Shown here piece after piece: positions 1 through 8,682 of a stretch of DNA of 24,193 nucleotides; positions within the stretch are counted from its first letter, which is position 1; every line of letters begins with the position of its first letter. The DNA is taken from NCBI GenBank assembly GCA_007026445.1, contig VDMD01000242.1, positions 1 to 24,193 on the forward strand, written 5' to 3'. This stretch comes from Schizophyllum amplum (taxonomy: Eukaryota > Basidiomycota > Agaricomycetes > Agaricales > Schizophyllaceae). Made by a program: the position numbers and the translations under genes. Below the pieces are notes generated by a model. That model made no database searches and had not been told where the DNA came from. It worked only from the letters and a program-made list of their open reading frames with translations.

Positions 1-375
1 CAAAGATCGCGTTGAAAGGATCGTCCCAGAAGCAACTGGACGAACTCGAGCGCACAGCGAAAAGTCTCAATTTATGCGCGCGTGTGGTGAAGGACGAGTA
101 AGTCTGTCATTTGATCATATGCGTCTCGATATTGAATATGAAGGAATAAGACGAAGGGAGCACCAAGCATCGTACTTGCCATCGGCCCAGCTCCGGTTGA
201 GCTCGTGAATCGCGTAACGGGCAAGCTCCGACTGGCTGTGAGACGGACAGCTAGTCAAACACGCGGTGCTCAGCGAAACAGCCAATCGACGAGGGTGAAC
301 AGGAAACCATGCGTGCGCACGCTCAGTTTCCTCTTCATCCACGTCGAATGTGCAGGTAGTCTTGTGTTAGTCTAA
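1..375 (+). CDS. PTH2: Peptidyl-tRNA hydrolase 2 (Pth2 family), C-terminal part
   Basis: Only the 3' end of the gene is in the window. Exons are 1-97 (codons begin at base 3) and 144-375, with a 46-nt intron (GTAAGT...AAG). The spliced protein reads KIALKGSSQKQLDELER, then LCARVVKDE, and after the intron IVLAIGPAPVELVNRVTGKLRL. This is the end of the Pth2 fold: the conserved VLAIGPAP motif followed by the VTG-KLRL strand. Pth2 cleaves peptidyl-tRNA and releases peptide from tRNA in cytosol or mitochondria. Two things are odd. The usual DAGRTQIA segment is replaced by a shorter DENKTKGAP. Family members normally end just after KLRL, whereas here the frame runs another 46 codons to a stop at 373-375. 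An undetected single-base error near 235 could instead give an early stop (a TGA lies at 239-241 in the +1 frame). The family is clear; the true C-terminus is not. Confidence 0.75.
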
Positions 376-494
376 TAGTACAGTGTGTATGGTCTATCTA
401 TAAGTCCATGGCTAGTCATTGATGATGTCCCCTAGTAGTCCTGCTTCTATGCATTCGTTCCAGGTAGTCTGTGGTCACGAAACCCCTCATCTTC

Positions 495-1107
495 CTAGCA
501 ACTGTGGGAGCCGCCATCGAGAGCATCGGAAGAGTCCGCTTTTCCGCCGTCACCGGCATTGTCTGGCCAATCGTCAGTAGTTGTTCTATCGAGCAAGCCC
601 ATAGGTGTGCACGTACCGGACAACAAGTTGATCAAGCCACCCTCGCCGTTGACGTTCCCACCGGCGCCATTCCCACCGGCGCCTGAGTAGGCATTCCCAT
701 CTTGCATTGTAGCACGACGCGTCTTGCAGCTCGAGCTTCCAACCGCACCCTCACCGGACGACCCGTCGCCCCCGTTGCCGGCGTTGTCTGGGTGACTTAC
801 AGTCAGTGGGGCGACCTCCGGAGAGTGGAGGAGAAACGCACCAGACAAAACGTTCAAAAGAGACTCGTGTCCAAGGCCGAGAAGCCCTTCGGACTTGCCG
901 TCTGAAGACGGGTTGTTGACACTAAAATGGGGGTGAGTGACGAATTGACACGGCGAGTATGACGGCAACTTACGAGCCGCCAGGTGCTGAGCCTCCTGCG
1001 CCAGAGAAAGCGTTGCCGTCAATCATGGTCGTATGCGGCACCGGCGTGGCCAGCGCGGGCACGGCGACAATGGCGGTGGCAACGAGAAGGAGAAGGCGGG
1101 CGTACAT
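495..1107 (-). CDS. Small secreted Gly/Asn-rich protein with duplicated exons
   Basis: Five exons on the minus strand: 974-1107, 842-921, 755-787, 617-700 and 495-562. The introns are 52, 54, 54 and 54 nt. All junctions are GT-AG and the spliced frame is open, giving 132 aa. The N-terminus (MYARLLLLVATAIVAVPALA, then TPVPH) is a textbook signal peptide with cleavage expected after ALA at residue 20, so the product is secreted. The mature chain is low-complexity Gly/Asn/Ser/Asp and contains two copies of one module: DGNAFSGAGG...VN...LLNVLS followed by DNAGNGGDGSS, then DGNAYSGAGG...VN...LINLLS followed by DNAGDGGKADSS. Introns 2, 3 and 4 are all phase 1, so the exons are symmetric cassettes that can duplicate without shifting frame. 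I recognise no named domain. The only cysteine in the spliced product is the last residue. Function is unknown; a cell-wall or extracellular role is only inference. It shares its upstream region with the SYM1-like gene. Confidence 0.75.
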
Positions 1108-1628
1108 GGCGATGAAGATAGTGAGAGGCGTGTAAGACTAGAAGGCGATGATGGTAGTTCGGGACAAGGAGCAGAAATGTTCGCGTCGCCCTTTTGAGGC
1201 TGGTCGCTGTTTGGCAATGTATGCGCGTCCGTCGATAAATTGAGAACGTGACCGCGCTTCTCTACCCGACAATAAAAGTCTATTTGCCTTTCCCGCATTT
1301 TCCTAATCCGTCCAGCAGCCCACATCACAATAGGTGACTCCCTTCCTCTAGGCAGGCAATCTTCCGGCGAGTTGGCGATAGAAAACCGCGAATGAGTCCA
1401 GCCTCGACCATTGTTTCCCACCAAGCTCGGTGGTGTGGGTCCACGCTCGGCGTTTTCCGATATAGAGTTTCGAGCCGATGTGTCAGCGAAGCGTCGAGAA
1501 CGCTCCCCGCGCGTCATGCCGGGGCTGGCGCGTCGCGTCACCGGTGATTGCATCCTCTCCGCTCTCTGCGTGCGATAAGTAGAATGCGCGTCTGAACGAG
1601 TTGCCATATCCTCTTTTCCTACTTTTGA
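1108..1628. promoter_or_regulatory. Divergent intergenic region, secreted-protein gene / SYM1-like gene
   Basis: These 521 bp separate the start codons of two divergent genes and must hold both promoters and 5' leaders. Open frames are present on both strands but show no splice structure or recognisable protein. I see no convincing TATA box at a suitable distance from either start, and no repeat. Confidence 0.5.
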
Positions 1629-2554
1629 ATGGCAGCGTCAGCAGCTTCTTTCTCACATTTCTATCTGCGGTCCTTCGAAGCTCGTCCAAACTCAACCCTC
1701 GCCGTCACCGGCGGACTCTTGCAGGCCTTGGGCGATGCTATAGCGCAGGTCACGCAGAATGTAGGGTCGACCGCATTCGCAGAGGAGTGGGAGGCTGACT
1801 GAGCTCAGGTCACTCGCAAGCCTCACGAAGAACGGTTTGTGTACGATCCCCTGCGGACGTTGAGGTTCTTTGTGTTCGGATTCGCCACCAGTGTGTACAC
1901 TATCACAGCTCTATGCACCCGATACTGACGCCCCCTCCCTCGTAGGTCCCTTGATTGGGAAATGGAACGTCTTCCTCGAGCGAAAGTTCCCTCTCAAAGC
2001 GCACCCGCAAGGGAAGGTCAGCCTCAAGAGTCTGGGGAAGCGCGTCGCTTGCGACCAGATCGTTATGTGCGTTGACTCACCACCTCTTCCCTCATCGTAC
2101 TGACCATGTTATAGAGCTCCTATAGGCGTACGTCTATACATAATCTATACGACGCGCACTCATCATCTTCTAGTTAGCCGCTTTCCTTGGATGCATGAGT
2201 CTCATGGAAGGATGCGGCCCACTGCATATCAAGGAGAAGTTTAGCGACCTTTACAAGCCCCTCCTCATCACGAACTGGCAGGTCTGGCCTGTGGCGCAGG
2301 TGCGTATCAGTCGTTTGAGGTGCTCGCATACTCAATAATGCACACAGGTCATAAACTTCCGCTTCATGCCGATCGCGTACAGGGTGCCGTTCCAGTCGAC
2401 ATGCGGACTGTTCTGGACGCTGTACTTGTCCCTCCTCAACTCCAGGTACGTCCCCTCATCTACAGCAGTCTCGCTCTTGGCTAACCTTCACCGCAGGGAG
2501 GATCAGAAACAGCATAGAGACCAACTCATGCACGAAACCGTCCGTTCTGACTGA
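1629..2554 (+). CDS. SYM1: Mpv17/PMP22-family membrane protein (SYM1-like)
   Basis: Seven exons: 1629-1760, 1809-1890, 1946-2066, 2115-2127, 2174-2299, 2348-2445 and 2497-2554. Spliced they give an intact 209-aa protein, which fits the family's usual 180-230 aa. Hallmarks of Mpv17/PMP22 proteins are visible in order: an N-terminal Y-L..F...P--T..VTGG-LQ-LGD-IAQ stretch; YDPLRTLRFFVFG; a short glycine/proline-rich segment and KW; DQIVIAPIG, the classical DQ-hydrophobic-AP motif; NWQVWPVAQ-VINFRFMP-YRV; and a final W-LYLSLLNSR. Members are multi-pass proteins of the mitochondrial inner or peroxisomal membrane, proposed to act as channels and in stress tolerance. The fourth exon is only 13 nt and encodes the API of the key motif. 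No frameshift is needed anywhere. The family is sure. Whether this is the SYM1 orthologue or another paralogue cannot be decided from sequence alone. Confidence 0.85.
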
Positions 2555-2911
2555 TCTGGGCTATTGCAATCTGTTATCTTAGACGTTCCATCTGCTCGGG
2601 ACCCAGGAAATTCTTTGCATGTTTATTCTTCCATATTCTTGTCACCTTGCTCGTTGCCAAGAACGATACCAACCTCACGCACGCCCATAATTGCCTGTAT
2701 CTATCATACACAACTTGTATTTCTACGAATGTCACCGTCTTTAATCGCAGAAAGGCAAGGAAAGCCGCGTTTTCGGGTTATCTACTGGCACTGTCTGATT
2801 CTCTGATTCGGACTCAGAAGTATGTGCTCGTAGGCACCTGCACGTCGTGCTTTTGACTGGCTTTTGGTAATAGACAATGACATGAACATAGACGATGTAC
2901 AGCAAAGATCG
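2555..2911. other. Convergent intergenic region, SYM1-like / UTP4
   Basis: 357 bp between two stop codons, AT-richer than the flanking exons. It presumably holds both 3' UTRs and polyadenylation signals. Short open frames occur but none shows codon bias, splice structure or a recognisable product. I see no gene here. Confidence 0.5.
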
Positions 2912-5656
2912 CTATGAAGCCCCATATCTGTGCTTAAAGTACGCTGGCGGTAACAGCGCAAGCACGTCTACCAGGGGCCTCTCCACCACAACCAGCTCGC
3001 CCGACTCCAGGTAGTCGACATGCAGCACCGGCCGATAGTGCGTCACCATCCGAAAATCGCGCTCTCGCCGCTCGTCCTCTTCCTCGCCCTCGACACCTTC
3101 GCCTTCCTTCACCTCCTTCTCGTCCTCTGCTTTCTCCTGCTTGGCCCCGCCTCGGCTCTCGCGCCGCCGCTTTCGCCGCACGCGCGGTTGTGCGGTGCCG
3201 AGGTCGAGTTTTGCAAGCCACGTCGAGCCCCAGAGGAGCGCGTAGTGCGAGCCCACCGTTTGCGGTGGGAAGCTCACACCGAGTACAGGGTCGTGAGCGC
3301 CGGCCAGTCGCTTGGGCAGATGAGCTGCGAGCTCCTGAGCCCATGCGGGGAAGGCGCGCGCCTCAACGTCGTAGAATTCGAGCGCGTTGTCAGGGAATGC
3401 GAGGAGAAGCAGTCCGGACTGTGTTGAGTCGAAGGCGATTGCCTGCGCGGGCCGTCCGAAAGATGGTAGGGTGCAGTGATGCTGGAGAGAAACATGTAAG
3501 CTATGGCGTGCACGGTAGATGCAGATAACTAACCTGGATGGAGTCGAGGTTGAATATATGTGTCTGTGCGTGGTCGTCCGACGTCGCGAGCCATTGACCG
3601 TCAGGGCTGACAGCCAGCCGTTGCACGGCCGGTATCCTCGATGAAGAGGACGACGGAAGGTCAATACCGCTATCGTTATCCCCGTCGGCCATGTCCACAT
3701 CCCCGGTTTCCTCAGCACCCTGCCGCTTCAGAACATCCCTCAGTGCATACGTCCGCGACAAGTGGTGATCAAAGCGCCGCAGCACCCGCGGCACACCGTC
3801 GACGCCACCGAGGTCGATGACAAGCACATACGAGCCGAGCGCGGAGCTCATCACCAGCTTCGACGAGTCCGGCGAGAATGTGAAGGCCAGGCCGCCGGTG
3901 GAGCCGTGCGACGGCGGCAGATGTGCGGCGAGCGTGTTGGCGAAGTCGCGCACCCTGCGAGGGGAAATGGCGCCCTTCTCGCTGGTGTCGAGGCGGAAGA
4001 GCTTGGTCTCGTACAGGTCAGAGACGGCAAGCCAGCGACCATCGCCGGATATTGCGTGCGCCACCATGTTCGTGTTGACGTTCAGGTCCATCTCGAGTAC
4101 CTTCTCCCAGCTCTCCGAGTCATCCGCAGGGGCCTCGTCAACCGGGACCTCCTGCTTCAGTATGCGCCACAAAGTGAGCGCTGCGTCGCGCATGCATGCC
4201 ACCAGCCGAGCGTGAGGCGCAACACGAATCGCCCCGCTTGCCGGGTACGCCAGCCGCCGCTGGTACGCTTCCTCGAACGTCACATCCACGCTCGTCGCAA
4301 GCGGGTTCACAACCTTGGAGACAGTCGCCGACGCGGGGGCCGCGGGGGTAAGCACGACGTTCATGTCGAGGCCGCCAGACGCGAGCACGGGCGCGATGCC
4401 GGACGGCGCGGGGCGGCGGAGCGCGGTGGGCAGACAGACGTGCGATGGCCACATCGCCAGCGCACGCACGTCGTGCGAGTGCAGGCGACGGGCGCGCGTC
4501 TGCACCCACTGTGACTGTACATCCGCGGCGTCTGCGCCTGGTGCAGAGGCGCGCACGCGCGTGAACTGCGCGACCTTCTGGTCGACGCCGGACGTGAACA
4601 CCGTAGCGCCGTCGGGCCCGATAGCATGACATAGGACGTCCGCGCCATGTGCGCGGAAAGACTGCAGCTGCGTGCACGTGCGTGGGTCCCAGAACTTGAC
4701 CATGCCGAGGGAGTCGCCGGAGAGGATGGTACCATCGCCGAGCACGCCGACCGTCCAGACGAGGGTGCGTTCGCCGCGGAGCTTGTCGACACCCATACGG
4801 TCGACGACACGACCAGTCTTGGCGTCCCACTTGCGAAGACTGCTGTCGGAGCAGCCGGTGACGAGCCAGGAGTCGGACCAGAGGTCCTCCATGTCCTCCT
4901 CATCGCTAGATTCATCGGACGAGGGTGCAGTGGCGGGCTTGCGGGGTGCGGTCTGTTTTCGGGGGATGGGTGGGCCCCAGGCGATGCTGAGGATGCGGGA
5001 CTTGACGCGGTCGAAGCGGCGGTGATGGGTGAGGGTGTCGTTTGCGAGGGAGAGGATGCGGACCGTGCCATCTTCGCACGCGAGCGCTAGCTGAGAGGAG
5101 GAGGGATTCGCGGCAATGGACCAGATGGCACCACCCTGTGAGTTGATCGTGCGCTGGTGTATATGTTAGCAGGGGTCAAGACGAGTGCTAGATTGATCGC
5201 ACCCTTATGCATCCCCTGTTCATGTCCCATTCGACGAGTTCATTTCCCCCTCCTGAGCTGAAGAGTCGAAGGTCGGAAATAGAAGGCACTTGATCATCCT
5301 CCAGGAGATCAGGGTAGCGGATGACGAGGGCGAGAGCGTCGACCTTCGAGGGGTAGGTCCCTGCTATAGTCTGGACAAGTTTAGTAAAGGGACTCCAAGA
5401 ATTACAAAAACTCACTTTTCTAACCACCCATGCCTGGGGGACTGGGTCTGCTGATCGCGGCCTGTCCATTCGCAGATATCTATGTTCCCGTTCGAGTGAC
5501 CGACGACGAGCGCGCCAAAAATGGTGGGCTGTTTCGCCGCCTTCTTGCCCTTCGGATTTGGAAGGGGAAGAGGGGGAACGCAAGCGCAGTGACCGCAGAG
5601 GGCGTATAGTCCACGAATCTGCAGCGGTGGACTTTGAGGTGTACAGGGTCCGCCAT
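2912..5656 (-). CDS. UTP4: UTP4 (Cirhin), WD40 protein of the U3 snoRNP/t-UTP complex
   Basis: Exons on the minus strand: 5416-5656, 5203-5370, 3534-5153 and 2912-3481, with introns of 45, 49 and 52 nt. The product is about 866 aa once two 1-nt frameshifts in exon 1 are allowed for. It begins HRCRFVDYTPSAVTALAF, the standard Utp4 start. It continues as a string of WD40 blades, for example VVGHSNGNIDICEW, SGGGNELVEWD, GGAIWSIAANP, WLVTGCSDSSLRKWD, TILSGDSLGMVKFWDPRT and LAVSPDGQWLATSDD. It ends with a charged linker and the family tail YRPVLHVDYLESGELVVVER plus PLVDVLALLPP. Utp4 acts in the nucleolus, in the t-UTP subcomplex that loads on nascent pre-rRNA and is needed for 18S processing. The chain is longer than the yeast or human protein, mainly through the Lys/Glu-rich insert near the C-terminus. 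Each frameshift sits in a run of five C (5572-5576 and 5436-5440, minus sense), and one added base restores the reading. It shares a 113-bp start-to-start region with TIM10. Confidence 0.93.
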
Positions 5657-5769
5657 CGCGGAGAACAAAGGATGGAAAAAGAACAATGGGCGTCCAAGCG
5701 GCGACGCGTCCCAAAAATTGCCGATCTCGCGTGACTTCGGCATTCAGCTCTCTTCAGCCGACTGCCAAC
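5657..5769. promoter_or_regulatory. Short bidirectional promoter, UTP4 / TIM10
   Basis: Only 113 bp separate the start codons of two divergent housekeeping genes, so 5' leaders and core promoters must overlap or lie back to back. No clear TATA box is visible. Coordinated expression is inference. Confidence 0.5.
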
Positions 5770-6158
5770 ATGTCCTTCTTTACTGGCGGCGCGTCTCGGG
5801 CTCCTGCAGGCGGTGTAAACCCAGAGAAGATAGACGCCGCCTTAACTGAGTGCGTCGCTGCTCACTTGACCTTGCTCGTTGTGCTTACTTTCGTCGCCAG
5901 GCTGGACACCATTACCGACTTTTACAACCGGATGGTCGCGTCAGTGCGCGCGAAATGCCTCCGACACGTCACTGACCGTCATCCAGGTCCTGCCACAACA
6001 AGTGCATCGGCCAGCGCTACACGGACGGCGAGCTCAACACGGGCGAGAGCGTATGCATCGACCGCTGCGTGTACAAGTTCACCGAGGTGCAGAAGAAGGT
6101 CGGGGAGGCGCTGCAGAAGCGGCAAGCGGCCAACGCCGGCGCCATGAGCGGCCTATGA
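5770..6158 (+). CDS. TIM10: Mitochondrial intermembrane-space chaperone Tim10
   Basis: Three exons, 5770-5849, 5901-5939 and 5987-6158, give a 96-aa protein with no frameshift. The diagnostic twin CX3C motif is present: CHNKC and CIDRC separated by 16 residues, the spacing seen in Tim10. It is embedded in ELDTITDFYNRMVAS, then YTDGELNTGESV, and a C-terminal helix KFTEVQKKVGEALQKRQA. Small Tims form a Tim9-Tim10 hexamer in the intermembrane space that carries hydrophobic carrier and beta-barrel precursors to TIM22 and SAM; the four cysteines form two disulfides after Mia40-dependent oxidation. The second intron must use donor GTCAGT at 5940 so that the serine before CHNKC stays in frame. A nearby GTGCGC donor would shift the frame. 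The N-terminal 15 residues are a poorly conserved Gly/Ala-rich leader. Confidence 0.93.
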
Positions 6159-6300
6159 TAGACAACGGTGCCCTACGGCATGCATTCACGCATCATACCA
6201 TATCCACCAGCATAATACAACAATCCCAAGTCAAGTAACGAGAGCGATATAGCGAGGAAAACGAGCGGGTGAGGGGGGATGAGGGCAGCGAGGCGCGTGA

Positions 6301-6670
6301 TTACTTCTGACCAGGGAAGCAGTCGGCCATGGTCAAGTTGTGCTTGTTTTGAGAGTGCTCCTCGAGGCTGGGGAGCGGTGAGCGGGAGCGGTGGGGGTGT
6401 CAATGCATGAGGACGTACGCAGGTGCACGGGTGGTAACAAGCTGTGTTGGAGTCAGCAAAAGGAAGTGAGGGGTTGGCATTGGCACATACGAAGTTCTGG
6501 CGGCACTTCTGGCAGATGATGGACTTTGCAGCCTCGTTCACCTTCGCCTGCGACTTGGAGCCCTTCGGTTCGTTTTTCGCATTCTCTCGCGCTTCTGTTG
6601 AGCCTTTGCACCCTAGAAGCCACCGTCAGTCCTACGATCTCATTCGATGGTGCCGCCGTACGTTGCCCAT
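6301..6670 (-). CDS. Small 4F5/ZNF706-like C2H2 zinc-finger protein
   Basis: Four exons on the minus strand: 6662-6670, 6491-6612, 6419-6441 and 6301-6367. The product is 73 aa once one missing base is allowed for. It starts MGNGAKAQQKRERN, a lysine/arginine-rich 4F5 (SERF-like) head, and continues with IICQKCRQNF and EEHSQNKHNL. This gives one C-x2-C...H-x4-H zinc site, as in ZNF706 and the plant At2g23090-like family. The first exon encodes only Met-Gly-Asn (9 nt), and splicing it on restores the conserved N-terminus. The frameshift lies near 6582, where AGAATG should read with three A's to pass from KRER into NAKNEPKGSK. Such proteins are small and nucleic-acid or proteostasis associated; the exact role is not established. 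Its 3' end faces TIM10 142 bp away and it diverges from the threonine aldolase gene. Confidence 0.83.
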
Positions 6671-6939
6671 CGTGTCTGATTCTGCAGAGCGAGTAACAAA
6701 AAATGCAAAGTCAAGGAAAGATGGGACGCCGGCTCGGCCTCGAACTTGCAAAGTCAGTGCTGATCGGAGGACGCGATAAGATAATAATTTCCTGGACCTC
6801 GTGCTATTTATGACTCTGGCTCTTCTCCAATCCCCGATCGCCGACTGCAATGCCTCCGCCAAATTATTTGACCAGGGCGCGCCTGGCGTTCCTCAAAGTC
6901 AGAACCCCTTGTTTCCCCCCACCACGACATATCAGCACC
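6671..6939. promoter_or_regulatory. Bidirectional promoter region, zinc-finger gene / GLY1
   Basis: 269 bp between the two start codons. The plus strand next to the aldolase start carries a pyrimidine-rich stretch (TTGTTTCCCCCCACC, near 6910) ending about 20 bp before the ATG, a common feature of basidiomycete promoters. No clear TATA box is seen. Confidence 0.45.
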
Positions 6940-8547
6940 ATGTCTGAATCCTCCAACGCAGCTCGCGCAAAGGTCGCCTCCCAGCTTAAGGTTGACCTCA
7001 TCTCCCCCAATCACCTCCAGGAGAATGCCGGCCAAACTCCGCGAGATTGGCAGGACGTTCATCTGTACGTGGCTCGTTCATCCTGCGATAATCGCGAACT
7101 TACAGTACATGCAGCGGACACCATCTCAGGTGTGTGTGAATCCCAAGCCGCCTTAGCGCCACTCACGGTCTGCAGTCCCTACCCCGGAGATGTACACCTA
7201 CGCCGTGAACGCAACCCTGGGGGACGACGTGTATAACGAGCCCACCATGTTGTGAGTAGAGTCATGTTGCCACCCACGTATTATCTGACGTCCCAGAGCG
7301 TTAGAAGCACACATGGCGAAAGTCTCCGGCAAGGAGGCTGCCCTCTTCATGCCCTCCGGCACCATGTCAAACCAGATCGCACTCCGCACACACCTGAAGC
7401 AGCCCCCTTACACCATCCTATGTGATCATCGCGCGCACATTTACAAGTACGTCCTCAGTAGGGTCCGCGTCCTCGTTCCCTCAATACTTACGAACTCGCA
7501 GGTATGAGGCCGGTGGCTCAGCCTTTCACTCAGGCGCTGCAGTAACCCCTGTAATCCCGGCTAACGGTTGGTGACCACGTCCCCTTCACAAGCCGCCGAC
7601 CCTTACCCCCATGACCAGGTCATCATCTCACCTTACCCGACGTCCAGGCGAACGCGATACTGTCTGACGACATACACATGTGAATTTATCTGTTCCTGCG
7701 CCGCTTCAGTGTCAAACTGACTATCCGTGCAGCGCCCCTACGGAGGTCATCTCTCTCGAGAATACGCTCAATGGCACGATTTTCCCGCAAGAGGAGATCA
7801 TTGCTATCTCTAAATGGGCGCACGCGAACGACGTCAAGATGCACCTCGACGGCGCGCGCATATGGCACGTCGCCGCCGAGACGGGCACTTCCCTCGACGA
7901 GCTCTGCCAGCCGTTTGACACTGTCAGCCTCTGCTTCAGCAAGGGTCTCGGTCAGTCCCGCCTTTCTCCGCTCAAAATGGCGTGATACTTACCCCACCCT
8001 CAAGGTGCGCCGATCGGCTCATGCCTCGTCGCCCTGCGGCCTTCATAAAGAAGGCCCGCTGGTTCCGCAAGCTGTTCGGCGGCGGGATGCGTCAGACGGG
8101 TATTCTCGCAGGCGCGGCGGCATACGCGCTCACGCACAACTTCCCCAAGCTGACGGAGACGCACGCGCTCGCGCAGACGCTTGAGGCAGGGCTCAAAGAG
8201 ATCGGTGTGCGAATCACGAGCGGCGCGGAGACATGCATGGTTTCTACGACCCGTCCACTGTTGGCATACATACGACGAGATCGCCGACCGCGCGAGCGAG
8301 CTGGAGGAGCCGCTTGTGCTGGGTGGCTCCCGTCTTGTCGTGCACATCCAGACGACGCCCGAGGCAGTACAGGACTTCTTGTCAATTGTGCGCACGCTGG
8401 CAGAGGAGAAGAAGGCAGCGGGCTTCGTGCCGTCCGCCGATGCCTCAGCGTCCGCTCCGACTGATGTCTACCTTCGTCGCGTGCCCAAGGTTGGTGAAGC
8501 TTGCACTACATCTCCGCATGCGCTCACCTTTCCCGCAGACCAAGTAA
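6940..8547 (+). CDS. GLY1: Low-specificity L-threonine aldolase (PLP-dependent)
   Basis: Nine exons: 6940-7064, 7115-7129, 7176-7251, 7297-7446, 7502-7566, 7619-7679, 7733-7950, 8005-8489 and 8539-8547. The product is about 401 aa. The enzyme splits L-threonine or allo-threonine to glycine and acetaldehyde. Family blocks appear in order: SDTISVPTPEMYTYAVNATL, GDDVYNE, GKEAALFMPSGTMSNQIAL, the CDHRAHI block, YEAGGSAFHSGA, PTEVISLENTLNGT, MHLDGARIWH, and SLCFSKGLGAPIGSCLV with the PLP-binding lysine (about Lys234). Then come RWFRKLFGGGMRQTG and SRLVVHIQTTPEAV. The last exon supplies only TK and the stop. Four single-base problems are seen: an apparent extra G at 7057, and missing bases near 8031, 8241 and 8268. 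Fixing each restores the family reading exactly. The N-terminal stretch between residues about 16 and 38 is poorly conserved, so the start is less sure than the core. Confidence 0.92.
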
Positions 8548-8682
8548 ATATATCCAGGGGACTCATAGTTTCAACGGTACATCTATCAGGAATTTATAGA
8601 CACTAGAAACGGTCCACTACTGGACCGGTTGTACAACGACTGCGCTGCTTATGATAATCAGAACCAGCGACATCCTACTCTT

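Noticed and set aside
1023..1607. Minus-strand frame of 194 codons upstream of the secreted-protein gene
   Set aside because: It overlaps the start exon of the secreted protein in another frame, has biased low-complexity content and no splice support; it is best read as promoter and leader.
3762..4514. Long plus-strand open frame of 250 codons inside UTP4
   Set aside because: It lies entirely opposite UTP4 exon 3, is Arg/His-rich as expected for the antisense of GC-rich coding DNA, and has no recognisable motif.
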